Positions 21,301 through 31,953 of a DNA stretch of 64,000 bases are shown piece after piece. Positions within the stretch are counted from its first letter, which is position 1. Each line of letters opens with the position of its first letter. Made by a program: the position numbers and the translations under genes. The notes below the pieces were generated by a model. The model was not told the DNA's origin, searched no databases, and worked only from the letters and a program-made list of their open reading frames with translations. Source of the DNA: Platanthera guangdongensis (lineage: Eukaryota; Streptophyta; Magnoliopsida; Asparagales; Orchidaceae); contig CM077153.1 of assembly GCA_039583875.1 (NCBI GenBank), forward strand, positions 70,316,482 through 70,380,481, given 5' to 3'.

Positions 21301-22734
21301 TACATCCATGGGGATGACGTCACACCACACTTTATCGACATAGCTCTTCAACGTAAGTGACACTAAACAACGCTTAGAAACCGCGATAGACGTTTTGTTC
21401 ACCCACGCTATTTTATATGGCTGGGGGTGTGGCTCGGGGACTAGGTGCATACGAGTGACGGCGTTCTCCGAAATGACATTCATGCAACTTCCGCTGTCTA
21501 TTATTAACTTGCACCACTTTTCACCACATTTAAAATTCAAAGAAAATATGTTCGTCCGATTGTGCTCATCCGGTGCACGTGGTGTGGCCAAGATACACCT
21601 CATAACCATCATATAAGACTCATCTTCGATATCACTCGGCTCGGCATCTGATTCACCGCCAGCTTCATAGACGAGCTCGGCAGGCTCAGACGTGGACTCT
21701 AATAGTGCCAGTGGCTTACTCTTGGTAGGACACTCACTAGAGTAGTGTCCTTGAATTCCGCACGAATAACAGGTAGCATTAGTCTTATTAACTCGTCCTA
21801 TTGGAACTCTCTCACCATTGGGAATTTTATTGTTCCTAGCAGTAATTACTATGGAACTTGAATCAGTCGATCGGAACTTTCCTTTGTCTCGCATGGATGA
21901 CAAAGGTGGGGGTCCTAAGATGGATTTTCCTTTCTGGAATGCTCGCCCCTTGGACTTGTAGGCATTGTGCTTTTCTATATCCAATGCCGCATTGAATGTT
22001 GTGTTAAGGTCCGTGTGACCATAACACAAAAGATTGCCTTGGATATCCGCATTAAGTCCCTTACGGAAACGAGATAGTGTGACCTCGGGCATTTCTCGAA
22101 TATCACAACGCACCATCATATCCTTGAGTTGTCCCATGTACTCCGCTACCGATTGGCCCCCTTGACGAAGGGTGGCTAGCTCGTCGAACATTTGGGTACG
22201 GTGATATGCCGGGACATATTGGTCATGCAGGAGTGCCTTCATGGCAGCCCACCCAATTGGGGGTGCTCCATTCACGGTGCCTAAACGCCTCTCTTCGTTC
22301 AACCAGAACGTTTTGGCTCTGCCCAGAAGTTTCATTCGTGCTACTCGTACCTTCTCAACGTCCGTCAGGTTGTGCCACTCAAAATAGCACTCAATATCCA
22401 TGATCCAATTTAGAAAAAGTTGGGGTTCACCCATGCCATCGTAGGAGGGTGATTCCATTTTAACGGCCCTAGTTAAGTCGAACTCATATTGGGCTCGGGG
22501 TGCGTACTCATAATCCGGATCACGCGGGAGATTTTGTCGCTCTTCTCGTTGATTGGCGGGATGGGGTGGCTGCCCCGGTCGATTTATCCCAAAGCCGGGA
22601 TTTCGAGGCGCCGCCTGATTTACAGCCAACCCTTGTATTAACTGAGTGAGTGCATCGAACCTGGTGTTAAACTCTTCCCTAAGCGCCGCAATTGTAGCAG
22701 GAGCGGGCTCACCATCATCATGATGGTCGGCCAT
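18049..22734 (-). pseudogene. gag-pol: G3 gag-pol polyprotein, frameshifted before the chromodomain
   Basis: One uninterrupted frame of about 1560 residues from the ATG at 22734 (ADHHDDGEPAPATIAAL); an in-frame ATG further up is possible but less likely. Gag has a knuckle CYSCGIQGHYSSECP near residue 340. Protease has IIDSGSCMNVIS. RT has WRLCVDYRAINKI and VVYFDDILVFSRS. RNase H has SCDASGIGIGGVL. Integrase has an H2C2 finger ending SCRVCQLAKGN, then VSMDFILGLP, TDRDIKFTS and TDGQTEVVNRSL, so all catalytic residues can be seen. Near 18345 a frameshift in a G-rich run replaces the chromodomain with an unrelated tail ending at 18049. Otherwise apparently intact. Confidence 0.93.
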
Positions 22735-23124
22735 GTGTGATGTGGATGGAGGATACTCCGTGCCTAGCCTCGTGCGCATAAACAACACAGATACAGGGTG
22801 TCTCACCTAAATAAGAGACTGTTTGGACAAGAATTTTATAAATCAGGATTTTTATACGCTTAGTGACTTGTAGAATAAAAATACTTTTTTGACTTTTATG
22901 CTTAGAAAAAAAAGTAGAAAAATTCAGAATTTTGGCAATTTTTTTTTTGCAGAAATTTTTTGACTTTTGTTATTTGCAGACCAGATGGTGGAAAAAAAAT
23001 TTTTGTTTCAGATTTTGTGTCTACGAAACGTGCACGACCAAGTGTGGGTCGACGTCCTAAGACCGGAAGCGTAAGGACGGTGTCGATTGGGAAATCAACA
23101 CAAACCTGGCTCTGATACCAAATT
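22735..23124 (-). promoter_or_regulatory. G3 leader and primer-binding site
   Basis: About 390 bp untranslated leader. On the minus strand TGGTATCAGAGCCAGG (23105-23120), a long match to the initiator tRNA-Met complement, lies four bases from the 5' LTR. A region of T/A runs at 22905-23000 is otherwise featureless. Confidence 0.88.
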
Positions 23125-24392
23125 TGATGTAGGCTAAGCCTTAGGGATCCTACACGGAGGGCGTGAACTACGACCCTTACAACGTTAACGCTCCCTAACC
23201 CGTACACAAACAAAACGCAGCGACCACAATTGATTTTATTTATCGTTCGCGCTAACATACAGGTAGCCGATCCGCAAGTGGAACGGAGAATGGCTATAGG
23301 CCAAAATCCCTTCCGGCTAAATGGAATAATATTGATTCCGGTCGAGCTTGGAGTTGAACCAAAATAGATCCTCCCAAAATAAAACACGATTCAAAAAGTG
23401 GTAGGATCTATCCCAACAAAACAAAAGCGAGGAGCGCCAATCCTCTCGTTAGATCTTTCGGAAAAACCAAATGAAAATCCAGATCTACTATTAGAAACAC
23501 CGCGAAAATTAACGATTCGAGAAAATCACGCAAAAGTCGTCCACCAAAAGAACTAATCAAGAGGGAAATTCTCTTGTGTAGGAATTTTCGTTACCCCGCT
23601 CGGAAGTGTAGATCCGAGATGTTTGGATCCACCAAATTGACCGCTCTTCCTTTGGATCCACGGGAAACGCACCACGGATGAAGACCTTGCTCGTCTCCTT
23701 CGCTTTCACGCCGCGGTTGATTACCCCAAAGACCTTGGTTCTTCCTTACACTTGATCCTTTTTCCTCCAAGGCGGCCGAAATTGACAAAGGGGAATATGA
23801 TTTCGGTGGAGAAAGGTAGAGGGGTGGAGGAACGAGGGGTTGTTAGTGGGAGCGAGGAGTAGAAGGGGCGGCCAAGCAAAGGGGAAGAGGGGGGCGACCG
23901 AACTCCTTGAGAGGGAGCCTTGAGGGGGGCGGCGGCCAAGAGGAGGAGGGAAGAGGATTAGGGTTAGGCAAGCAATTCTTTTTGATCTCAATAATAATCT
24001 CATAACAAATGAAAACTTGGCCTTATATAAGGCTTACAATCATGTGGCTATTAGCAGCCCAAAATAAAATATTGTTCCGAAATGAAATGATAGAAAACAA
24101 CATAGTTTCAAATACCACAAATAAAAGATAAATGCAGACCAAAAATAAATTTAAATCTTAATTTCGGTTGCGTGGGCGAAGATTGTAGCCGTGCCCGCTA
24201 CGGCGCCGCAAGTCTTTTGTTGGAGGAGCATCGTCGTCATCTTCTGCCACGGCAACACCGCCATGGTCGTCATCTTCTGCCACGGCAACACCGCCATGGT
24301 CGTCATCTTCTGCCACGGCAACACCGCCATGGTCGTCGTCATCTTCACCCAGTTGGCCGTCGTGGTGGCCGTCGCCATCACCGTCGCCATCA
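23125..24392 (-). repeat. G3 5' LTR
   Basis: 1268 bp with the same ends as 16727-18026. Its outer 230 bp contain the same acidic-tail coding sequence, here untranslated DNA upstream, with three 33-bp units (24238-24336) instead of four. A TTATATAAGG motif lies near 24023. Confidence 0.93.
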
Positions 24393-26197
24393 GACACGGG
24401 CGTGTCCTAGAACCCGTGCAGTGCTCGGGATGTTTTCGGGGAAAACTGATGGGGGTACACTGCCGGCCACACGGCCGTGTCAGGTGGAACACAGGCATGT
24501 CAGGTCGAACACGAGCGTGTTCGATACCCGTGTGTTGTTCCAGGCGAGCCGATTTTGACGGCGAATGAGGCACACGACCCTGGACACGGGCGTGTGCCAG
24601 GATGTGTTCGGTCCAGATTGGGCATTTCAGTACCGAATCAAAGCCGTTCATTTCTTTGATTGATGATCCAACGGCTGGGGGTTGTTCCTGAAGGGATACA
24701 CCCAGGATTGGACTTGGAAACCCTTACTTTTCTTAAGTTCTTATCTTTCTAAAAGCTTAGAGAGAGAGGAGAGCCAAGGAAGGAAGGAGCTAGATCCGGC
24801 CATTGGAGGAGCTTCGAAGCTCCGAATCGCGAGCCGACTCCGGATCCACGGAGGCAAAGCTAGTGCGGTGCTTTTCATCCGCTTACTTTTCCATGGCGCC
24901 AAAGAGGAACGCTAGGGTAACGATTCTCTTCTTGAGCATGAGTAGCTCTCTTTCTTTGCATAGGAAGCCCGCTCTCGCGAGTTTGCGGAGAGATGGAGGC
25001 GTTCCTTCGGGTAGATATGTGAAGTCCCCGTTGTTTAGAGTCCGTAAGCGAGAACGGACATAGGCATGATGTGTGAAGCCTACCTGGACATGTTGGTCTG
25101 GATCAGTGATGTTGCATTGCATAAATGCCGGAGAAGACTCCGTGCTATGGATTGTTTTTCGGGTTTTCTACGCGGTAGATTACAGCAGGGAGCCTTGGGG
25201 ACTAACCCAAAGGTGCACCCGGAAAACTGGGCGGATACGAGATCTTGCCAACTTGGTGGCCTGAGAGACAACTTGAACATAACCGGGTTATGTGAATGGT
25301 GATGGAAATGGGACTCGGTGGAAGTTTGACCCGCGCAAATGGCTTAAATTGTCGTTGCGATGTGAGCACGGGTTAGATGGAACCGTACCCGTTCTATGTC
25401 GTTCGGTTAAAGAGACCTAAAGGCACGTGGCACTTGCCGTTGGCATAGATTAGGGTCTTCGGCGGTTAATGGCTTAAATTTTCATGACCCAGGCCAGGAA
25501 GACAAATTGCTCATAGGTTTGGCCGTCAAAGTGGCGGTGGTGAGTCCGGAATGTCTATGGCTTTAATTGACGTGACATCGACCGGTTCACCGAGAATATG
25601 CCCTGAGAGCACGGGGCGTGTGGCCGTGCGAGCCAACGTCTGTGATGAAATGACTTTATATACTTATTGCTCGCTTATGCTAATTAAATGCAGGGAAGGA
25701 GCATCGCCGCCCCGAGTTGGGGGCGGGATCGTTATAATTTGGTCAGCATTGCTGACCGTTGCCTTGTTTTGACACCGTGCGGTGGTTTGTTGTTTGCAGG
25801 TGCTGCTGGACCAAGCGGTCAATAGCGGGCTAAAGCCCGAGTGCGAAGCCGGCCCTCGAAGGCCTATTTGGAAGTGTTTACTGTTTTATTCATGTATGAC
25901 CGGCCTGCGTACCGTGGTTTGTAAATCATGTAATATCAAGTGAAACATTTTGTAAGGCCTTAAGGCTTATGTTGGTATTTGTATAACATTCCTATTTTGG
26001 ATTAGTGGACATTCATGCTTTAGTGCTGGGTTCTTATTTGCAACTTTTATAGACTGCTTCGGCTAGAATGCTCTGTGTAGGACGTTGATTGGTTGGATGG
26101 TTTCCATGAGTAACCACCCGGTCTGTCTATGGCATACAGCGTCGGGCCCCGGCCGGACCTACTGCTATATGCTATGTGACGGATATGGGGCATTACA
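24393..26197 (+). repeat. G4 5' LTR, second part
   Basis: Continues the LTR of 16230-16726 after G3, starting with the right GACAC duplicate. Palindromic GACACGGGCGTGTC elements continue to about 24610. The rest is U3/R/U5 without a supportable gene. It ends GGGGCATTACA at 26197. Total LTR length without G3 is about 2.29 kb, the same as G1. Contains the intact form of the sequence (GGAAGGAGCATCGCC, about 25696) where C1 and G4 inserted in other copies. Confidence 0.9.
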
Positions 26198-26277
26198 ATT
26201 TGGTATCAGACTACTGGTTTTGGTCGGGCTTAAAGTGAATTCGTGGGCGAATTCTTTTTAAGGGGTGGTGAGCACAT
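26198..26277 (+). promoter_or_regulatory. G4 primer-binding site and start of leader
   Basis: TGGTATCAGA at 26201-26210, three bases after the LTR, then the family leader with the GAATTCGTGGGCGAATTC inverted repeat. Cut by S1; CACAT at 26273-26277 is the left target duplicate. Confidence 0.9.
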
Positions 26278-26296
26278 TGAAAGAAATTGTACCTAA

Positions 26297-26356
26297 TCAC
26301 CTAGAGGGGGGGTGGGGGGGGGGGGGGGGGTGGGGTGGGGTGGGGTGAATAGGTGA
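26297..26356 (-). promoter_or_regulatory. U5 stem-loop of LTR-A, expanded loop
   Basis: TCACCTA and TAGGTGA (minus strand) can pair as a 7-bp stem around a C-rich loop. The loop is about 46 nt here because of the expanded C tract; in LTR-B the same loop is 12 nt. Confidence 0.65.
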
Positions 26357-27339
26357 CTTAAATCTTTTTTTAACTTTTTAGGCAGATTGCAGATTATATC
26401 ACAGAGTTATAACTACTTCTTCACAGCAATCAATCAGCAATCACAGAATAGACATGCACACAGTGAACACACAGATTTATAGTGGTTCCCCAAGGTTTGG
26501 GTACATCCACTTTCCCCCTTCGTCTATCTAGTAGTGTACTAGATTAGGCCAAACTCCTCCACTATCTCAGATCCTCAGATCTTACACTCAGAACCCCAAA
26601 CAGGTTCCTACAGCTCAGGCCCAAGGCCCTACAACTCAGTCTTCACAAAGACCTACACTCAGCCTTCAATAAGGCCTACCCTCAGCCACAAGGCCTACAC
26701 TCAGCCACAACAGGCCTACACTCAGAGAAATAGATCTCCTATACTCAGGCACATAGGCCCTACCACTCAGCCTTTATAATTGCAGGCTTACAACTCAGAT
26801 CCCTAAGGATCCTATAAGAAATTTAGAATACAAAGTATATACTTACAACTCAGAAAAAGAGAGATGAGTTGATAGGTTCTTGATGAGTTCTTGAATGAAC
26901 TCTGCTGAGATCAACCTCACTTGGCTTTCTTCAAAGCTTCTTGAATGTAGAACATAATAGGATTGATTCTCTGCAGCTGATCTTCAATCACTGCAACTTA
27001 AGATTTAGAACTAGGTCTGAACCCTTCTTCACAGCCTGGTTCCAACGGCTGTCTTCTTGGAAGGAGCTCTCTCTCTCCAACTTCTTAGATCTTCACTTGA
27101 TTCTTCAATGACCAGCTAGATCTTCTTCTTTGATTGTTGATCTCTTGTTGTTAATCTCAATCTATTGATCCTCTCTTTCTGTTGACAGTATAAGCCTATA
27201 TATAGGCCTTCTTCATGGTGACCGGCTGATCCGGTTCCTAACAGCTTCCTGACAACTCTGACAGTTGCAGTAGACCGGCTGGAATGGCAGCTGTCATGTC
27301 ATCCAGTCACTTCTTGAAATATCTGTAACTGTCTGAAAG

Positions 27340-28212
27340 TGTCGAGACAATCTGTCTTTAAGTGTCGACACTTATAGACCAAGTGTCGACACAAGTTGAC
27401 TAAGTGTCGACACTAGCCTTCAAGGTGTCAACACAACTCCTTGTGTTGTAGAATTCACTTCTCGACACAGATTCTTCAATATGTGTCGACACTGATATTG
27501 TGTGTCGACACAACTTCTTGTTCTTCAGTACTTAGTTGAATTCTTGTAAGTGTCGACACAACTCCTTTGTGTCGACACAGCTTCATGTGTTGAACTTGTT
27601 CAGTGTCGACACATCTTCTTGGTGTCGACACATGCCTTCTGTGTTGATACTTGCTGAGTGTCGACATAGCTCCTTGTGTCGACACATTCTTCTTTTGTTG
27701 AGACTTTGGCTGAGTGTCGACACATCTCCTTTGTGTCGACACTTGTACTTAGAATTTCTTGAACTTTGCTGAGTGTCGACACAGCCTCCAAGTGTCGACA
27801 CTTTCTTCAAGTGTTGAGTCTTCTGCTGAGTGTCGACACATTCTTTATTATGTCGACACTTTCTTCATGTGTTGAATCTTCTGCTGTGTGTCGACACATT
27901 CTTCATTATGTCGACACTTATACTTAGACTCTGCTAAAATTTGCTGAGTGTCGACACAGCCTCCAAGTGCCGACACTTTCTGATGTAGACACAGTTCCTC
28001 TGAGTGTCGACACTGCTTCTAAGTGTCGACACAGCTTCACAGGACTTCTCTTCATTGAGTGTCGACACAGCCTTCATGTGTCGACACTTTCTGTCTGGTG
28101 TCGACTCTGCATCCCTGGTGTCGACACAATTACTCCAAGTGTCGACACTGCTTGTCTGGGTGTCGACACAAGTCTTATTAAGTGTCGACACTTTCCTTCT
28201 GGGTGTCGACAT
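27340..28212. repeat. TGTCGACAC palindrome array in S1 3' LTR
   Basis: Dozens of copies of the 8-bp palindrome TGTCGACA, mostly as GTGTCGACAC, spaced irregularly 15-40 bp. Spacers are unrelated to each other except for some paired units. CpG is central in each. Confidence 0.95.
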
Positions 28213-28357
28213 ATGGACTTAAAAACTTTTCATCTTTCCCTGCTAATACTTAACCTGCACAAGGCAACTCAAAATACATCAAGTACATTTTGATGTATAT
28301 CATTGAGTAGGGTGAGGCTTCTTCAAATCAGGTACATTCATTCCAATGTACCCAACA

Positions 28358-28632
28358 ATCTCCCCCTATTTGGAGAAGTCATAACCCTTAGTCAATGATA
28401 TACACCATACAGAATAAAATCATAGCATGATGTAAAGCAGGATTATATAACAGGGCAAATTCATAAACATGTATTAATCAAAACATGTAAACACAGATAT
28501 CTCAGAACAATTATGTAATAGATTTATCACACATCATATTGTTCTAACAACTTTGTCATATTCATTATACAAAAGTTTACAGAGTGTTTAAAATCAAAAG
28601 ATTACAACTGTAAACTAAAGATAAATTCTATT
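28358..28632 (-). other. S1 polypurine tract and 3' untranslated region
   Basis: On the minus strand AGGGGGAGAT (28358-28367) directly precedes the LTR and is the polypurine tract. The remaining 265 bp up to the extra ORF is AT-rich with no recognised feature. Confidence 0.8.
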
Positions 28633-31464
28633 CTATTTCTGCTCAGTCTCCTTGATCACTATGCCCTTGCCAGAATGTATCTTTGCTTGAACAGGGGCTT
28701 CAGCATCTTCAGCAGCAGCAGGCTTCTTGCCTTTAAGATCCTTTTTCTTTAGCTCTTCAGCTTTGATCTTTTGCCTCTCAAAGTAATGATAAGGATTGGG
28801 AAAGTACTTGCTAGGCTCCTGGGCAGTAGGAGGTAGCTTTCCCATCTTTGCCTTTCTTCTATATTGCACAATGGCTTCTTACCTGGACTCATGCTTTCTC
28901 CACTCCAGTTCAGAAAACCACTTGTTTCTATCTTGAATATTATCTTTGGCAGCCTTCTATGCAGTTAAGATCATATTCCTTGAAGTGGGGCTCCACTGTT
29001 CAAAATCAGGCCTTTGTTCAGCTTGCTCTCTGAACCTCTTCTTAGACATCTGAGTCTCTTATTCCTTCAGCAACAAGGCTTCTTGTGCTTTCAGTATGGC
29101 CTCTGGCACTAGCTGAACCACTTTTTCAATGATGACCTTCTCAATTCCCTCAGGAGGGCTATACATTGATTGTATATCTGCTTGAACCATATCAAAGTCT
29201 GGTGGAGGGTAAATCGCTTGAGCCACTTCAGCTTGCTCCCCTCCAAGATAAGCATGATTAATCCCAGACTCTACTATATTGTCATCATCACACAATGGAG
29301 GATATCCAAGGGTGGCTCTGATGGAATTGGAAATCCATTTTGCATGATCAGAGCTGGCTTTGACTAACAACCTCTCCCCCTTTATGACTTCTCTAACAAT
29401 ATGATCCCTCAGATCATCTTTCTGAAATCTGATTTGGGCATCCAAATAGTTAACTCCATCCTTAAAGAAAGGTTTCAACCTTTGGAGCTTGTCAGTTATA
29501 GCATTCTGAGAGTCTTGGATAGCAGTCTTAACAGCAGTTATGCCCTCTTGTAATGCTTTATCAAAGTCTGCCTTAGCAGTAGCATTAGCTGTAGTCTGCC
29601 CAGTAGCTATATTCTTCATTTCTGTGACTATTGCATTGTGTGAAGCAGTTAAATTGTCATTCATCCTGAGTTGGTTCTCCAGAACATATCCTTGCTTCAG
29701 TGCAATGTCATCCACTTGAGCTTTGATTTTCTCCTGATGAGTAGCTAGATAGACTACTGCATTCCCTCCCTTGTGGAAGCAGTCAGCCATCTCCTTCTTA
29801 TTTAGATTCATCTCAAATCTAATAGACTTAATGTCCTGGGCTAGATCAAACTGTAGAGATTTTTGCCCTTCATCTACATACTTTTCAAGAGCTTGCCTTT
29901 GCTCATCAAGCTTTATCTGTAATGCAACCATCAAAGAACTGTAATCTACAGATGGTGCTGGCTGTTGTGTAGGCTGTGGTGCAATGGTTTGCAGAGCTTT
30001 CTTATAATTTTGGCTCCTCCTCTTGAAGACTTGAAACTTTCTCTTTTTAGCTCTGGCAGCCTCCTCATCTTCAGAAGCAGATGTGCTTGCAATATCAACC
30101 CTGTCCTTAGGGCTTAGAGGTAACTCCTTCTGTACTTCAGGTTCCTTCCTGGCAGTTTCCTCAACAATAACTACTTGCTCCCCCTCAACATGAGCATTCT
30201 CCCCCTGAGCAGCAGCACTTTCTTTCTCAAAGTCTGTTTGGAGTAGGTCAGGGAATAGCTCTTCTATGGTGAATTCTTGTGGAGGATGGGGTGGAGAAAC
30301 TCTTGTCTCATCAACAACTTGATCAGATACTACTTGAGCTGCAACAGATGAGTCCTCCATGACAACATCTGGGAGTTGACTATGAATCTGAGGTTGCTGA
30401 TTAACATCAGATAATTTGTCAATTATAACTTCACTCTCAATAAGGAAATCTAATTGATTGATTTCTGTGATTACCTCAAGAATGGTTTGAGTGGCTCTTT
30501 CACTTTCTAAAGGTGTTGGCTCTTCAACCAGTAGAGGCTCCCCCTGGATAGAATCCTGGTGTATTGGGCTAGCCTGTGGTAGCTCCCCCTGCCTCTCTAC
30601 ATCATCTTGTCGAGCTGGAGACTTGCCAGCATCTCCAGTTTCTTCTTCATTAGGAGTAAACACAACTTGCTCTTCTGAGCTACTAGAGGATTCTTGAGCC
30701 ACTGGGGCTGTCTTCTTCTTCTGCTTTTAGGGTGTTACCTTCTCAGGTGTTGGCAATTCCTTGGTCAAGACCCTATCCCATCTTGAGAAGATTCTCATGT
30801 CCATCTTCCTCATGTGATTGATCTTTGATCCTACAGCTTGACTCATTACTTCTGGTATACTACCAGCCAAGTAAAGACTTAGTATCCTACCCAAATTGGG
30901 TTTCTTCAGGCTCTCCTTAATCTTCTCAAACACTACTTCAGACCAATCAGTATTTAGTTGGAAGATTATCCTTCTCATTAGACTGAACATATATGCTGAA
31001 ATCCTGTCATGTCCTCCAGACTTGCACAGGATCACCTTGCCAACAATTTCAGAGAGAAATTTTCCTTGGCTGTTCATTCCCTTTCTGTTGAATATTGATC
31101 CAATTTTCATCTTGGAATCCAGTCCACACCATGTTAAAGCTTCTCTGGTCTTAGAAGCAGAAACTTCATCTTCTTCCTTAGTCCTTGGTAGGTTTAGAAC
31201 CTTTCTCAAACTCTTAGGTGAGATCTTCACATTTTCCCCATGAACCCTAGACTTAATCTTTAGTCCTGATTCATCTAGGGATGCTCCATTCAGAAATTCT
31301 AGAACTTCTCTCTTCCATATCTTTGTCGGCTCTGAAACAAGAAAATCTAACCCTGAGTTTGCAACTAGGGTTACCACATCCTTGATCTCTGGTTCTGCGT
31401 CATCAAATGCATGCCGCACCAATTCATATCCTTCATTCACGTTCTCATCGAGCTTGGGCGCCAT
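28633..31464 (-). pseudogene. S1 extra (envelope-like position) ORF, four in-frame stops
   Basis: One frame from the ATG at 31464 (APKLDENVNEGYELV) to 28633 with no frameshift but TAA at 30727, TAA at 29059, a TAG near 28960 and a TAA near 28880. The first 245 residues (KIWKREVLEFL, then VHGENVKISPKSLRKVLNLP) resemble the plant-transposon protein domain found next to plant retroelements. The middle is acidic, then a basic patch AKKRKFQVFKRRSQNYKK, then about 250 residues of coiled-coil character (LQIKLDEQRQALEKYVDEG). No signal peptide or membrane segment is evident, so envelope-like refers to position only. Function unknown. At least two stops could come from CAG or CAA. Confidence 0.75.
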
Positions 31465-31617
31465 TAGGGTTGAAGAATTTTGAATTGAGAGTAGAGAGGT
31501 GTCGACACACAAGTTTGGTCTCGAAACTTTGGTGAGCGTGTCGACAGGCAATGGCAAAATCCTATTTATACCTTTCTAGGATTGAAGATGAAAGGGCGCG
31601 TCAAGAAACTTAAATTA

Positions 31618-31930
31618 TGTCGACACAGTTGAAAAGTATCGACGCAGACTTATAATGTCTCGACACCTATGTGTCGACACAAGTATAGTCGACAGAATAT
31701 ATGTGTCGACACCGCTTAGCTCGACACGTAGTCGAGACTTTACTTCACTAATTCTGCATAAAGTCTAAGTGTCGGCACCACCTTGGATGTGTCGACACCT
31801 ACCCTGTATGTGTCGACACTAATTTTCTGAAGTGTCTACACCAACTTCCTAGATGTGTCGACACCTTTTCTCTGAAGTGTTGACACCAATTTTCTGTGTT
31901 GACACAGACAACTCTGTGTGTCGACACCTT
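31618..31930. repeat. TGTCGACAC palindromes between RNase H and the extra ORF of S1
   Basis: About ten GTGTCGACACC motifs with degenerate forms (TGTCTACACC, TGTTGACACC) in 310 bp between two coding regions, outside the LTRs. The motif matches the array in the LTR of the same element. Confidence 0.88.
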
Positions 31931-31953
31931 TTTACTTAGCCATTTCTGTAAAC

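Larger units (their letters stand above)
16727..24392 (-). mobile_element. G3: chromovirus (Ty3/gypsy) inserted in G4 LTR
   Basis: Complete 7.7 kb minus-strand element with LTRs at 16727-18026 and 23125-24392, a primer-binding site next to the right LTR, and one long gag-pol frame. Ends are TGATGGCGAC and GCCTACATCA. Target duplication is GACAC (16722-16726 and 24393-24397). The LTRs differ by about ten substitutions plus one minisatellite unit, so G3 is young but older than C1. Its pol C-terminus runs through the polypurine tract into the 3' LTR, a trait known for some chromoviruses such as CRM. Lineage is not resolved beyond chromovirus. Confidence 0.94.
26278..28357 (-). repeat. S1 3' LTR (LTR family A)
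   Basis: 2080 bp. Minus-strand start TGTTGGGTACATTGG forms a small hairpin (GGTACATT...AATGTACC). U3 holds a long array of TGTCGACAC palindromes (27340-28212). TATA-like TATATATA is at 27197-27204. The conserved U5 block lies at 26478-26510 and the C-rich-loop hairpin at 26297-26356. The plus-strand G run at 26305-26345 has grown as a microsatellite. Confidence 0.94.

Noticed and set aside
24680..25300. Small open frames in the G4 LTR (mirrored at 9860-10330)
   Set aside because: Short, overlapping on both strands, with no domain; they lie in LTR R/U5 sequence shared by family members.
27340..28212. Regularly repeated GTGTCGACAC units looking like a CRISPR array
   Set aside because: Repeat is an 8-10 bp palindrome with irregular spacing, inside an LTR of a plant retroelement, with no cas genes.
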